Below, one piece after another: positions 15,845 to 23,774 of a DNA stretch of 64,000 nt. How positions within the stretch are numbered: position 1 is the stretch's first letter; the number at the start of each line of letters is the position of its first letter. The notes below the pieces were generated by a model that was not told where the DNA came from, searched no databases, and saw only the letters and a program-made list of their open reading frames with translations. Source of the stretch: Paenibacillus_G elgii_A (lineage in GTDB: Bacteria > Bacillota > Bacilli > Paenibacillales > NBRC-103111); NCBI GenBank assembly GCA_042219835.1, contig JBHJMN010000004.1:144215-208214 (forward strand), read 5' to 3'. The position numbers were made by a program, and so were the translations under genes.

Positions 15845-16390
15845 ATGTTGAAAAAATCGATCCCGTTTGTGTTCGTAGCAGCGGGGCTGGGTATTGGCAT
15901 GATTTCGCTTCTGCTGGCGTTTCACCGGGAGGTGGCCTCAGCGGTGCTGTTTGTCGCGATTGCGGCCTTGCTGGACTTGTTCGGCGGCTATTTTGCGGAG
16001 AAGCTGAAGCTGTCGGGCGGATTCGACAAGGAGCTTCGTTCCTTATCGGAGCTGATTTCCTTCGGCGCCGCGCCGGCCATCATTATTTATGTCGTCGCTC
16101 TGCGCGAGCTGCCGGTATACGGTACGCTGCTGACCGCGTTGTTCATGGTATGCGGCGCGCTGCGGCTGGCCCGTTTCAACGTATTAACCTGTCACAATAG
16201 CTGTCATATCGGACTGCCCATTACCGGAGCAGGCTGTCTGTTATCCGCATTTGCCTTGTGGAACCCGCCCGCACATCTTATAGCAGTGACGGTGCTGGTC
16301 ATTGTCGGGCTATCTTTCCTGATGATCAGCAAGATCAAGATTCCGGCATTTCGTCCAAGCAAAGCCGTGTACGATACCAAGAACGTCTAG
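15845..16390 (+). CDS. PssA-like CDP-alcohol phosphatidyltransferase homologue with degraded active site
   Basis: This 181-residue membrane protein aligns along its length with phosphatidylserine synthases of Bacillus type (end SFGAAPA, ICGMLRL-like VCGALRLARFN, IGLPITGAG, LMISKIKIPAFRPSK). The catalytic signature DxxDGxxAR-x8-GxxxDxxxD is altered. The segment around residues 43-70 reads LLDLFGGYFAEKLKLSGG followed by FDKELRSLSELI. The first Asp, Gly and Ala remain, but the second Asp is Gly, Arg is Glu, the second Gly is Asp, the third Asp is Arg and the fourth Asp is Glu. It is therefore unlikely to be an active transferase in the usual way. The gene is intact, has AGGAGG within the upstream stop region and sits in an operon with DedA. 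Confidence 0.85.
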   Translation: MLKKSIPFVFVAAGLGIGMISLLLAFHREVASAVLFVAIAALLDLFGGYFAEKLKLSGGFDKELRSLSELISFGAAPAIIIYVVALRELPVYGTLLTALFMVCGALRLARFNVLTCHNSCHIGLPITGAGCLLSAFALWNPPAHLIAVTVLVIVGLSFLMISKIKIPAFRPSKAVYDTKNV

Positions 16391-16422
16391 CACCTACGGC
16401 TGGAGAGGAGCTCTGTGTCCGC

Positions 16423-16956
16423 ATGCAATTTATACAGGAGATGATCTTACAGTACGGATATATCGCTTTATTCTTCAGCTTGGCGCTTGGCATTGTGGGC
16501 TTGCCTATCCCCGACGAGCTGCTTATGACCTTTATCGGCTATCTGGCGTCGGTCGGTATGCTGAACTATTCGCTCTCGGTCGCCGTCAGTCTGGCGGGAG
16601 CGATGACCGGCATGCTCTGCAGCTACGCGCTTGGCCGCAAGTTCGGCAAGCCGCTGCTGTGGAAGCACGGCAAATGGATTAAGCTGACCCCGGAACGGCT
16701 GGAAAAAGTGGAAGCTTGGTTCCAACGTTACGGGCCTTGGACGATCAGCTTCGGCTATTTCATTCCCGGTATCCGTCACTTAACCTGTTACTTATCCGGC
16801 GTCATCGGAATGGGCAAGCGCAAATATTTGATGTTCTCGGCTATCGGGGCGTTCAGTTGGTGCGTTTTTTTTATTTCCATTGGCTATTTTATCGGGGCGC
16901 AGATCGACTTCTCGCATTTTCATGCGTCGCTGATGGATCGCTTTTTCTCGAAATAA
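16423..16956 (+). CDS. DedA family membrane protein
   Basis: This 177-residue protein has the DedA/VTT fold. Landmarks are ALGIVGLPIPDELLMTFIGYLAS, a GAMTGMLCSYALGRKFG segment, FGYFIPGIRHLTCYLSGVIGMGKRKY and a C-terminal hydrophobic helix. DedA proteins are phospholipid or undecaprenyl-phosphate flippases or help membrane energisation. GGAGAGGAG lies 12 nt upstream of the ATG, and the preceding PssA-like gene ends 32 nt before. The pairing with a phosphatidyltransferase homologue suggests a role in membrane lipids. A terminator follows. Confidence 0.9.
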   Translation: MQFIQEMILQYGYIALFFSLALGIVGLPIPDELLMTFIGYLASVGMLNYSLSVAVSLAGAMTGMLCSYALGRKFGKPLLWKHGKWIKLTPERLEKVEAWFQRYGPWTISFGYFIPGIRHLTCYLSGVIGMGKRKYLMFSAIGAFSWCVFFISIGYFIGAQIDFSHFHASLMDRFFSK

Positions 16957-16984
16957 CAGCTCTCGGACAAACTATAGCGGAAAC

Positions 16985-17016
16985 AAAAAGGCACGCTTTT
17001 GAAGACGTGCCTTTTT
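16985..17016. terminator. Bidirectional terminator between DedA and MFS genes
   Basis: AAAAAGGCACG (16985-16995) and CGTGCCTTTTT (17006-17016) give a perfect stem with A and T runs on both sides, suited to both converging transcripts. Confidence 0.85.
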
Positions 17017-17024
17017 GCCGTTCT

Positions 17025-18266
17025 TTATCGTTTGCGCAGCGTCCGGCCGAACACGGCCAAAATCGGCAGCAGAAGCACCGCGGCTGTCACAAGGGACGCC
17101 CGAAGCGATAGACGGCTGCCGATCCATCCAACGAACGGACCGCCCCCCGTCTGGCCGAGCGCATCCAACTGATTGATCATCGAGAGCACGGTCGCCCGGA
17201 CTTTGCCTTCGATGTTCAGATTAAGCCACGTATCGTAGATCGGCCCGCTGAGTGCTCCAATGATGCCAAGCGCAAGTACGGAGCCTAGCGCCCAGGTAAA
17301 GCCGGGAGCGAAGGCAAATGACAAGATGGCGGCAACCCGCAAGCCGGTCAAAACAAACATCGCCACGACGACCACCCGTTCGCTGCCCATATCCAGCCGC
17401 TTCTCGGCCAGCCGTACGGCGATCAGACTGAGGAACGTCGCAAGGACAGAGATCAGCCCGAACCACACCGCCATCGAGAACGGCAGTCCCGCCGGAAAGC
17501 CGATCTCCTTGATCAGATGCGCTTCCCAAAGCCGGTCGTAGCCTTCCGACGCCGCGCCGCTGAACAGCGTGACGACGAGAATCATTAGCAGCACCGGCTG
17601 GCGGCGTATTACCAGTGCTCCGGACAGCCACGTCGCCTTCATCTCCTGCCAATAGGAGAACTTGTCCACCCGCTCCGGACGGACGAATCGGGTTTCCTTC
17701 ATGAAAAGAAGCAAAAACGCCCCGAGGCTGAGAAACATCAGACCGCTTATGATAAACGGCAGATTGGGTGCAAGCGTGGACAATCCAACGCTGAGTGCAA
17801 TACCGAGCAGTGTAGCGACCAGCGACAAGCGCTTGCCTTCCAGGAAGAGGCGCCCCACCTGCTGCTCGCCAACTTCGTCAACGATCCAGGCCGTATCGGC
17901 TCCGCTGATCAGCGTCTCGCCGACGCCGCGGATACATTCCGCAATCAGAATCCATGCGAACAGCGAAAGTAAAGGACTAACGCCCCCAAGCCACGGCGCG
18001 CTGCCTTCCAGCACACATGCGCCCCCTATCACCAGCATCCCGGCAATAACCGACAGCCGCCGGCCATACGTATCGGCAACCACCCCCGTAATTCCTTCGA
18101 AAATCAATACCGTTGCTTCCAAAACTGTACCAACGAGCAGCAGCTCGAACGGGTTGAACCCGAGTTGGCTTATGTAATATACCGCATAGGTCGTAAAGGC
18201 CGTCGCATTGGCGAGCGACGTCATAAAAACTTTAATCTTATATACTTGTGACGCGTGAAATTTCAT
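17025..18266 (-). CDS. MFS transporter, probable efflux pump
   Basis: This major facilitator protein has 413 residues and about 12 transmembrane helices. The motif A-like loop GVVADTYGRRLSV after helix 2 and an acidic, charged middle segment (LISGADTAWIVDEVG) resemble drug or macrolide/tetracycline-type exporters. The substrate cannot be assigned. The start ATG at 18266 has AAGGCGG upstream, buried in a predicted hairpin (18265-18297). An upstream leader ORF at 18356-18424 makes translational attenuation likely. Confidence 0.85.
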   Translation of the reverse strand: MKFHASQVYKIKVFMTSLANATAFTTYAVYYISQLGFNPFELLLVGTVLEATVLIFEGITGVVADTYGRRLSVIAGMLVIGGACVLEGSAPWLGGVSPLLSLFAWILIAECIRGVGETLISGADTAWIVDEVGEQQVGRLFLEGKRLSLVATLLGIALSVGLSTLAPNLPFIISGLMFLSLGAFLLLFMKETRFVRPERVDKFSYWQEMKATWLSGALVIRRQPVLLMILVVTLFSGAASEGYDRLWEAHLIKEIGFPAGLPFSMAVWFGLISVLATFLSLIAVRLAEKRLDMGSERVVVVAMFVLTGLRVAAILSFAFAPGFTWALGSVLALGIIGALSGPIYDTWLNLNIEGKVRATVLSMINQLDALGQTGGGPFVGWIGSRLSLRASLVTAAVLLLPILAVFGRTLRKR

Positions 18267-18297
18267 GCAGACAGATCCGCCTTTCCGGCAGACTGCA
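18265..18297 (-). promoter_or_regulatory. Hairpin enclosing the MFS ribosome binding site
   Basis: On the minus strand TGCAG (18297-18293) pairs with CTGCA (18269-18265), and an inner TGCC/GGCG stem (18290-18287 with 18281-18278) encloses GGAAAGG. The Shine-Dalgarno AAGGCGG and part of the start codon lie in the structure, so it should lower initiation unless opened. Confidence 0.5.
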
Positions 18298-18355
18298 CGT
18301 CACACAGGGCAGTACGGTTTCTTGCGCTTCCGCCTCTTGTACACCTATGGACGGG

Positions 18356-18424
18356 TCATGCCGTTCGTTGTTTTAACGTTCCTGTAATCCTTAGGTTGAG
18401 TGAATAGGCCAAGCTTTTTTGCAT
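18356..18424 (-). CDS. Candidate 22-residue leader peptide upstream of the MFS gene
   Basis: ATG at 18424 is preceded 9 nt upstream by GGAGG (18438-18434), a much better site than that of the MFS gene. The peptide begins MQKSLAYSLNLRITGTL and ends KQRTA before TGA. It ends 89 nt before the MFS start. The order promoter, structured 5' UTR, strong-SD leader ORF, hairpin-masked SD and efflux gene is the architecture of drug-inducible translational attenuators such as those of erm, tetL and msr genes. No match to a named leader is claimed. Confidence 0.55.
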   Translation of the reverse strand: MQKSLAYSLNLRITGTLKQRTA

Positions 18425-18495
18425 GGTGAAGCACCTCCGTTGGGAATTAGCGCCTCTCGGGACGAATCATTCGGGAAAGGTCGCTTTAAAATCGT

Positions 18496-18501
18496 ATTAT
18501 A
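18496..18501 (-). promoter_or_regulatory. -10 element (TATAAT) for the leader/MFS transcript
   Basis: A consensus TATAAT on the minus strand places the start near 18489. The -35 region is poor. The 5' UTR can fold as AGCG-A-CCT pairing with AGG-CGCT around an inner CGAA/TTCG hairpin (about 18449-18485), upstream of the leader Shine-Dalgarno. Confidence 0.5.
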
Positions 18502-18556
18502 CATCAAAATCGAGCCGGCTGCCGCCTATTCATTATGCAAGTCTGCTTCCAGCAGC

Positions 18557-18585
18557 TTGACATGAAGAAGCTATTCATTTATATT
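18557..18585 (+). promoter_or_regulatory. Strong promoter for the flavin monooxygenase gene, TTGACA-N17-TATATT
   Basis: TTGACA (18557-18562) and TATATT (18580-18585) are 17 bp apart. Downstream lies an AT-rich imperfect inverted repeat (about 18581-18610) that could hold an operator. Confidence 0.65.
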
Positions 18586-18650
18586 ATATGAATAAGTGAT
18601 CATATATTATGAGTATATATGAAGGTTTTAAGCGAAGGAGTTTGATGGAG

Positions 18651-19691
18651 ATGAAACAAGTTGACGTACTAGTGATCGGAGCCGGCCAAGCCGGTCTCGC
18701 GATGGGATATTATTTGAAACAACAAGGGGTGTCGTTTACCTTGCTGGAAGCAAACGACCGTATCGGGGACAGCTGGAGGAACCGGTATGACTCCTTGGTG
18801 CTGTTCACGCCTCGAAGATTTTCGCTGCCGGGCATGCCCATGTCTGGTGATCCAAATGGTATGCCGAACAAGGACGAAGTTGCCGACTACCTGGAAGCTT
18901 ACGCGAAGCATTTTTCCCTGCCAGTAAAATTGAAGACTCAGGTCGTGTCGATGACCAAGACGAGCCAGGGCTTCCTCCTCGAAACGAATCGGGGAAGCTA
19001 TCGAGCGGGCAAAGTCATCGTGTCAACCGGTCCGTTCCACACGCCTTTCATTCCCGGCTTTGCCTCTGGGCTTCCGGACGAAATCTATCAAACGCACAGC
19101 AGCGAATACCGGAATCCCGGCGAGCTGCGGGACGGACCTGTGCTTGTCGTCGGCGCCGGCAATTCGGGCGCGCAGATCGCCGTAGAGTTATCCCGGGAGC
19201 GGCTAGTCTATTTGTCCGCAGGAAGCGAGTTGCACTTTAATCCGCTATATGCGCTGGGCAAAAGCATTTTTTGGTATTTGGACCTGTTCGGGATTATCTA
19301 TGCAGGTGCTGATTCCCTAGCTGGCTCGTGGCTGAAGAAGCAGCCCGAGAAAATTTACGGACTCGAACTGAAATCGCTTCTAGCGGATCAAAAAGTGCTG
19401 CTCAAGCCAAGAGCCGTCGAAGCCCGCAGAAACCGCATTGTATTCGAAAACGGAAGTGAAGCGGAAGTCAGCAATATCGTGTGGTCAACCGGCTACCGCA
19501 GCGACTACCGGTGGATACAGATCGACGGCGCTACCGATTCACAGGGGAGGCCTATTCACCACGGCGGCGTCAGCCCGGTGTCCGGGCTTTATTATCTCGG
19601 CCTGCCGTGGCAGTCGTCCCGAGGATCAGCGCTGCTCGGCTGGGTAGGCCGCGATGCGTCCAAGCTAGCAGAAAAAATTCGGTTTTCATAG
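18651..19691 (+). CDS. Flavin-containing monooxygenase-like NAD(P)/FAD oxidoreductase
   Basis: This 346-residue cytosolic flavoprotein has a first Rossmann GxGxxG near the N-terminus (VLVIGAGQAGLAMGYYLKQQG), a second dinucleotide motif in the middle (VLVVGAGNSGAQIAVELS) and the late ATG-type motif IVWSTGYRSDYRWI. This arrangement is typical of Trk/CzcO-type putative flavoproteins and monooxygenases. The substrate is unknown. ATG at 18651 lies 10 nt after GAAGGAG; ATG at 18645 is too close and 18609 has no site. It is divergent from the MFS gene. Confidence 0.88.
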   Translation: MKQVDVLVIGAGQAGLAMGYYLKQQGVSFTLLEANDRIGDSWRNRYDSLVLFTPRRFSLPGMPMSGDPNGMPNKDEVADYLEAYAKHFSLPVKLKTQVVSMTKTSQGFLLETNRGSYRAGKVIVSTGPFHTPFIPGFASGLPDEIYQTHSSEYRNPGELRDGPVLVVGAGNSGAQIAVELSRERLVYLSAGSELHFNPLYALGKSIFWYLDLFGIIYAGADSLAGSWLKKQPEKIYGLELKSLLADQKVLLKPRAVEARRNRIVFENGSEAEVSNIVWSTGYRSDYRWIQIDGATDSQGRPIHHGGVSPVSGLYYLGLPWQSSRGSALLGWVGRDASKLAEKIRFS

Positions 19692-19739
19692 ATTTGCAGC
19701 CCGGTTTTGGTATACAATAAATGTGGCGGAGGTGTGTTT

Positions 19740-20117
19740 ATGAGCGATGGGTCATTCGCCTTGAAATCGGTTACCCCGATTCTTCGGATATTCGACGAAA
19801 CCAAAGCGAGAGCGTTTTATTTGGACTATCTCGGCTTTCAGGTCGATTGGGAGCACCGGTTTGAGGAAAACTTCCCCTTATACATGCAAATCTCGCTTGG
19901 AGCGTGTACGCTCCATTTAAGCGAGCATCATGGGGATTGTTGCCCAGGAGCCGCGGTCCGCATTGAAGTCGAGAACCTCGAAGCGTTCCATGCGAAGCTT
20001 GAAGCTAAAGACTATAAGTACGCCAAGCCCGGTCTGGAAATTACCCCTTGGGACACACGGGAACTTACCGTGAATGACCCGTTCGGGAACCGCCTCATTT
20101 TTTTCGAAGCTGCATAA
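19740..20117 (+). CDS. Glyoxalase/bleomycin-resistance superfamily (VOC) protein
   Basis: This small protein of 125 residues has the VOC fold. Visible elements are VTPILRIFDETKARAFYLDYLGFQVDWEHRF, the metal- or ligand-site-like TLHLSEHHGD, and a C-terminal NDPFGNRLIFFE. Family members include bleomycin-binding proteins, glyoxalase I and dioxygenases; sequence alone does not decide. GGAGG precedes the ATG at 19740 by about 8 nt. It is in line with the GNAT gene 37 bp downstream. Confidence 0.85.
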   Translation: MSDGSFALKSVTPILRIFDETKARAFYLDYLGFQVDWEHRFEENFPLYMQISLGACTLHLSEHHGDCCPGAAVRIEVENLEAFHAKLEAKDYKYAKPGLEITPWDTRELTVNDPFGNRLIFFEAA

Positions 20118-20154
20118 CGAACCTCAAAAGCACATCAGGAGGGAACACAGAACG

Positions 20155-20625
20155 ATGCCGGATATGTTAGTGAAGCTGTACGAGCTTCCGGATGACGCCC
20201 CGCTCCGAGCCAAACTGGAGAACGCGGGCTTTACGATCCGCAGGGCGCTCGTGCCGGAGAAGCATGTAATTCTAAGCTGGGTTAAGGAAAAATTCAATCC
20301 CCATTGGGAGAGCGAATGCGACGTCGCGATTAGCGGACATCCGACCTCGTGCTTTATCGCTACCTTGGAGGACAAAGTGGTCGGCTTCGCATGTTACGAC
20401 GCGACCAGCAAAGGCTTTTTCGGCCCGACCGGCGTAGACGAAGTGTGCCGCGGCAAAGGCGTCGGCGCCGCTCTGCTGCTGGCCTGCTTGCACGACATGC
20501 GAGCCCAGGGATACGGCTATGCCGTGATCGGCGGCGCGGGGCCGGTCGCTTTTTACGAAAAGACGGTCGGCGCGATAGAAATTCCGGATTCCGTGCCGGG
20601 GATCTACAAAGGAATGCTCCGGTAA
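20155..20625 (+). CDS. GNAT-family N-acetyltransferase
   Basis: This 156-residue protein has the GNAT acetyl-CoA fold. The pyrophosphate-binding loop reads VCRGKGVGAALLLACL (R/QxxGxG/A type), preceded by a beta-4 strand region CYDATSKGFFGPTGV and followed by YAVIGGAGPVAFYEKTVGA. Acceptor substrate unknown. AGGAGGG lies 11 nt before the ATG. It is probably co-transcribed with the preceding VOC gene. Confidence 0.88.
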   Translation: MPDMLVKLYELPDDAPLRAKLENAGFTIRRALVPEKHVILSWVKEKFNPHWESECDVAISGHPTSCFIATLEDKVVGFACYDATSKGFFGPTGVDEVCRGKGVGAALLLACLHDMRAQGYGYAVIGGAGPVAFYEKTVGAIEIPDSVPGIYKGMLR

Positions 20626-20676
20626 CGGGCCTCGTATATTGACCTGAGACCGAATACAAGCTACACTAGAAAGTAC

Positions 20677-20726
20677 AAGCAGGGGAATTTCCAGCGGCAG
20701 CTCCGCATGGAAAGGCTTCTGCTTTT
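20677..20726 (+). terminator. Terminator-like hairpin after the GNAT gene
   Basis: An outer AAGCAG/CTGCTT stem, a TTTCC/GGAAA stem and an inner GCGG/CCGC stem stack into a long hairpin followed by TTTTC. It closes the VOC-GNAT unit before the next kinase gene. Confidence 0.6.
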
Positions 20727-20764
20727 CTATTTTCCCATCCACTCTAACACACCGGGAGGAACCC

Positions 20765-23014
20765 GTGAATCATCATTCGTTACGCACTCATCTGACGATC
20801 GCCTTTGCGGTTATGGCGATCGTGCCGGTGCTGATCCTGGGCACCATTCAGGTCCAGCAAATCAATAAGCTGACGCAGGAGTACAACAAGACGCAGGATC
20901 ATGCGACGAAGCGGCTTGCCGACGCCGTCGAGACGTACGTTTATTATTACCGTAACGCCGTGGATACGCTCGCTACAACGATCAGCGCATCCGGTCCCGG
21001 GTTTCGCGACCGGGCCGGCTTGACGCGTAAAATCCAGTCGGTGAAAAATAACCTCCCCGGCTTCTCCCGGCTTTATGTGACGGATGAGAACGGCGCGATA
21101 AAAGCTCTCTCGCCGGATGCAGAAAGCGGCAATGCGCTGCATGCACTGCCGATCGGCACCGATCTAAGCTCGCGGGAATATTGGAAAAAAGTGAAGCTGA
21201 CGCTGCAGCCCGCGATTTCCCTACCGATGCATGGCGCCGAGGGCGGATCTGCACCGTTTGTCGCAATCGCCGCCCCGTTTTACAGCGAAAGCCGGGCTTT
21301 TGAAGGCGTTGTGATCGGAACACTCGACATGGGCCAAATCGCAAGGCTCGTCACCCAATACGATTATGGACCGGGCGCTTATCCCGCCGTGCTCGGCCCG
21401 GCAGGCAGGGTCATCTATCATCCTCGGAGCGAACTGGTCCAGTCCATCGCGGATTTGTCCGGGGAACCGGCATTCCAAGCGGCGGCCTCCCTCAAGGAAG
21501 GGATGGACAAGTTCGTCTCCGGCGCCAACGGACAGAAAGAGCTTGTTTCCTTCAAAACGATCGACAGTCTGGGCTGGACGGTGTGGGTCGGCCGCTCTTA
21601 CGCTGCCGTACAGGAAGCTTTCTTCGCCTCGCTCAAATCGACGTTTCTGCTGCTCTTGCTTACGCTTGGCTTGACCGTACTTCTGGGCTCCTATTTGGCC
21701 AAACGGCTGAACCGGACGATCCATGCGCTGGTACGCTACACGCAGTCGCTCGCGGCCGACCGCTATACCGTGCCGAGCGAGCCCCTGTCTTCAACGGGCG
21801 CGCCGTACGAGATGCATTATTTGGCAAGCCAATTTGCGCAGATGGCCGAACAGATTCATGACAACCGGCAGGCCTTGCTTGAGCTCAACAGCGAACTGGA
21901 GCAGCGGGTCGAGGAACGGACGCTCAGCCTGCAGCAGCAGCATGCGACGCTCGCCGCCGTCCTCGAGAGCTACTCCGACGGCATCGTCCTTATCGACGTG
22001 AACCAGCAGGTCGTGCTTGCCAATCGCCGGATGGCCGAACTGTTCAGATTTGACGGCAAAGAACTTCTAAACTTGACGGAAGAGGAACTGCTGAGCCGAA
22101 TCGCCCGCAAAATGCCGCAGCCGGACGAGCACTTCGCCCGAACAGGCCGCAAGCCGAATCTGACCGGTAAATTTACGCTGGTCCGCTCCCCCGGCGACGA
22201 ACGGGTCGTCCAGTTGGCCTCGTTCCAAGTGACGGACGGCGGCAAGGAATTTGGGCGCGGCTACGTCTTCCGGGACATGACGAAGGAGCATGAGATCGAT
22301 TCGCTGAAGAACGACCTGATCTCACTCGCCTCGCATGAGTTCAAGACTCCGATTACGAGCATCAAAGGAAGCGTCGAGACGCTGCTGCGCAAGCATGCCG
22401 GATGGGATGAGGAGTTCAAGCAGGAGCTGCTGGAAGGCATTCACGAGGATATCGGCCGAATTCAGGAGCTGATCGACGAATGGCTCGACATTTCCAAGAT
22501 CGAAGCCGGGGCGCTGAGCATTCATCCCGCTCCTGTCCGGGTCCGCTCCGTCGTCGAAGGAGCTTGGCAGAGACTTCCCCACACCCTCTCGGCCGATGCG
22601 CAGCTTCATATCGACTTGGACGAGGAACTGCCGTTCCTCTATGCGGACAAACGGAGGATGGAGCAAATTTTTATTAATCTGTTCACCAACTCCATCCGCT
22701 ACAACGAATCGAAGCCTCATATCCGGGTCACGGCGGAGCCGGACGGGCTGAACGTACGAATTTTCGTCAAGGACAACGGCATCGGCATTCCCGAAGCGCA
22801 TCTGCCCCACATTTTCGACCGGTTCTACCGGGTCGACGTTTCGTCCAGCCGCCGTACCGGAGGAACGGGACTGGGGCTTGCGATCTGCCAAGGCATCATC
22901 GACGCGCACGGCGGCTCGATCGAAGTACACAGCGCGGAAGGCGCAGGTACGACGATGATCGTCTCGGTGCCTATCTATTATGGCCAAACGGAGGACGACA
23001 ATGAAGAAGCATAA
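20765..23014 (+). CDS. Membrane sensor histidine kinase with Cache and PAS domains
   Basis: This 749-residue kinase starts at GTG 20765 after GGGAGGA. Transmembrane helix 1 (about 9-30) is followed by an extracytoplasmic double-Cache-like sensor (about 35-285, with LYVTDENGAI and DLSSREYWKKV motifs). A second transmembrane helix follows at about 290-315 with a HAMP segment, a coiled coil (LELNSELEQRVEERTLSLQQ), a PAS domain (about 395-505), HisKA with H524 in LASHEFKTPITS, and HATPase_c (N-box FINLFTNSIRYNES, DNGIGIPE, TGGTGLGLAI). It pairs with the overlapping response regulator gene. The Cache domain suggests a small extracellular ligand. Confidence 0.93.
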   Translation: MNHHSLRTHLTIAFAVMAIVPVLILGTIQVQQINKLTQEYNKTQDHATKRLADAVETYVYYYRNAVDTLATTISASGPGFRDRAGLTRKIQSVKNNLPGFSRLYVTDENGAIKALSPDAESGNALHALPIGTDLSSREYWKKVKLTLQPAISLPMHGAEGGSAPFVAIAAPFYSESRAFEGVVIGTLDMGQIARLVTQYDYGPGAYPAVLGPAGRVIYHPRSELVQSIADLSGEPAFQAAASLKEGMDKFVSGANGQKELVSFKTIDSLGWTVWVGRSYAAVQEAFFASLKSTFLLLLLTLGLTVLLGSYLAKRLNRTIHALVRYTQSLAADRYTVPSEPLSSTGAPYEMHYLASQFAQMAEQIHDNRQALLELNSELEQRVEERTLSLQQQHATLAAVLESYSDGIVLIDVNQQVVLANRRMAELFRFDGKELLNLTEEELLSRIARKMPQPDEHFARTGRKPNLTGKFTLVRSPGDERVVQLASFQVTDGGKEFGRGYVFRDMTKEHEIDSLKNDLISLASHEFKTPITSIKGSVETLLRKHAGWDEEFKQELLEGIHEDIGRIQELIDEWLDISKIEAGALSIHPAPVRVRSVVEGAWQRLPHTLSADAQLHIDLDEELPFLYADKRRMEQIFINLFTNSIRYNESKPHIRVTAEPDGLNVRIFVKDNGIGIPEAHLPHIFDRFYRVDVSSSRRTGGTGLGLAICQGIIDAHGGSIEVHSAEGAGTTMIVSVPIYYGQTEDDNEEA

Positions 23015-23699
23015 AATTATGATCGTAGACGACGAACCGAAAATTTTACGGTTTATCGCCGCTAATTTGAAATCGGCCGGTTATGAAACCGCTACGTGCG
23101 CAAGCGGCGCGGAAGCGCTGGAGGCACTTGACCTGTTCGATCCCGATCTGATTCTGCTCGACGTCATGATGCCGGGGATGGACGGCTTCGAGGTACTGAC
23201 CCGGCTCCGGACCTATACGGACGTAGCGGTCATCATCCTGACGGCGCGAAGCAACTCCAGCGACAAGGTGCAGGGACTGAATCTGGGGGCCGACGATTAT
23301 TTGACCAAGCCGTTCTCGCTGGATGAGCTGTTCGCCCGCGTCAGCGCCGTGCTGCGGCGCTTTGACCGCGGCAGCGGACAAATGCCCGCCGCCAAGGAGC
23401 TGCGCCTCGGCCCCGTCGTCGTCAATCTGGCCCAGCGCCGGGCGTGGCACGGCGACAGCGAAATCAAATTTACGGACACGGAATACAAGCTGCTTGTCCA
23501 ATTGCTTCTGCACGAAGACAAGGTGCTGACTCACGAACAACTGCTGACCGAAATCTGGGGCAGCGAATACCGCGACGATGTCGAATATTTGCGCGTCACC
23601 ATCGCGCGCATCCGGCAGAAGCTGAAAGCCGTCCTCCCGGAAGGTCAATGGATCGTAACCTATCCCGGCGTAGGCTATATGATCCAAAACGGCGGTTAA
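23001..23699 (+). CDS. OmpR/KdpE-type response regulator
   Basis: This 232-residue regulator has receiver D54 (LILLDVMMPGMDG), acidic VDDE at 9-12, a TKPFSL lysine loop, and a C-terminal winged helix (KFTDTEYKLLVQLLLHE, YLRVTIARIRQKL). ATG at 23001 was chosen because GGAGG ends 8 nt upstream and MKKHKIMIVDDE is the family start. It overlaps the kinase gene by 14 nt, indicating coupled translation. Confidence 0.93.
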   Translation: MKKHKIMIVDDEPKILRFIAANLKSAGYETATCASGAEALEALDLFDPDLILLDVMMPGMDGFEVLTRLRTYTDVAVIILTARSNSSDKVQGLNLGADDYLTKPFSLDELFARVSAVLRRFDRGSGQMPAAKELRLGPVVVNLAQRRAWHGDSEIKFTDTEYKLLVQLLLHEDKVLTHEQLLTEIWGSEYRDDVEYLRVTIARIRQKLKAVLPEGQWIVTYPGVGYMIQNGG

Positions 23700-23704
23700 A
23701 CGTC

Positions 23705-23743
23705 AAAAAACCATCGGCCTTTATCAAGGACCGATGGTTTTTT
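23705..23743. terminator. Bidirectional terminator between response regulator and SLH genes
   Basis: AAAAAACCATCGG (23705-23717) and CCGATGGTTTTTT (23731-23743) form a perfect 13-bp stem with A and T runs, serving both convergent genes. Confidence 0.88.
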
Positions 23744-23774
23744 AGTTTGTGTTATTGCGTGCCCTCTGCCGCTC

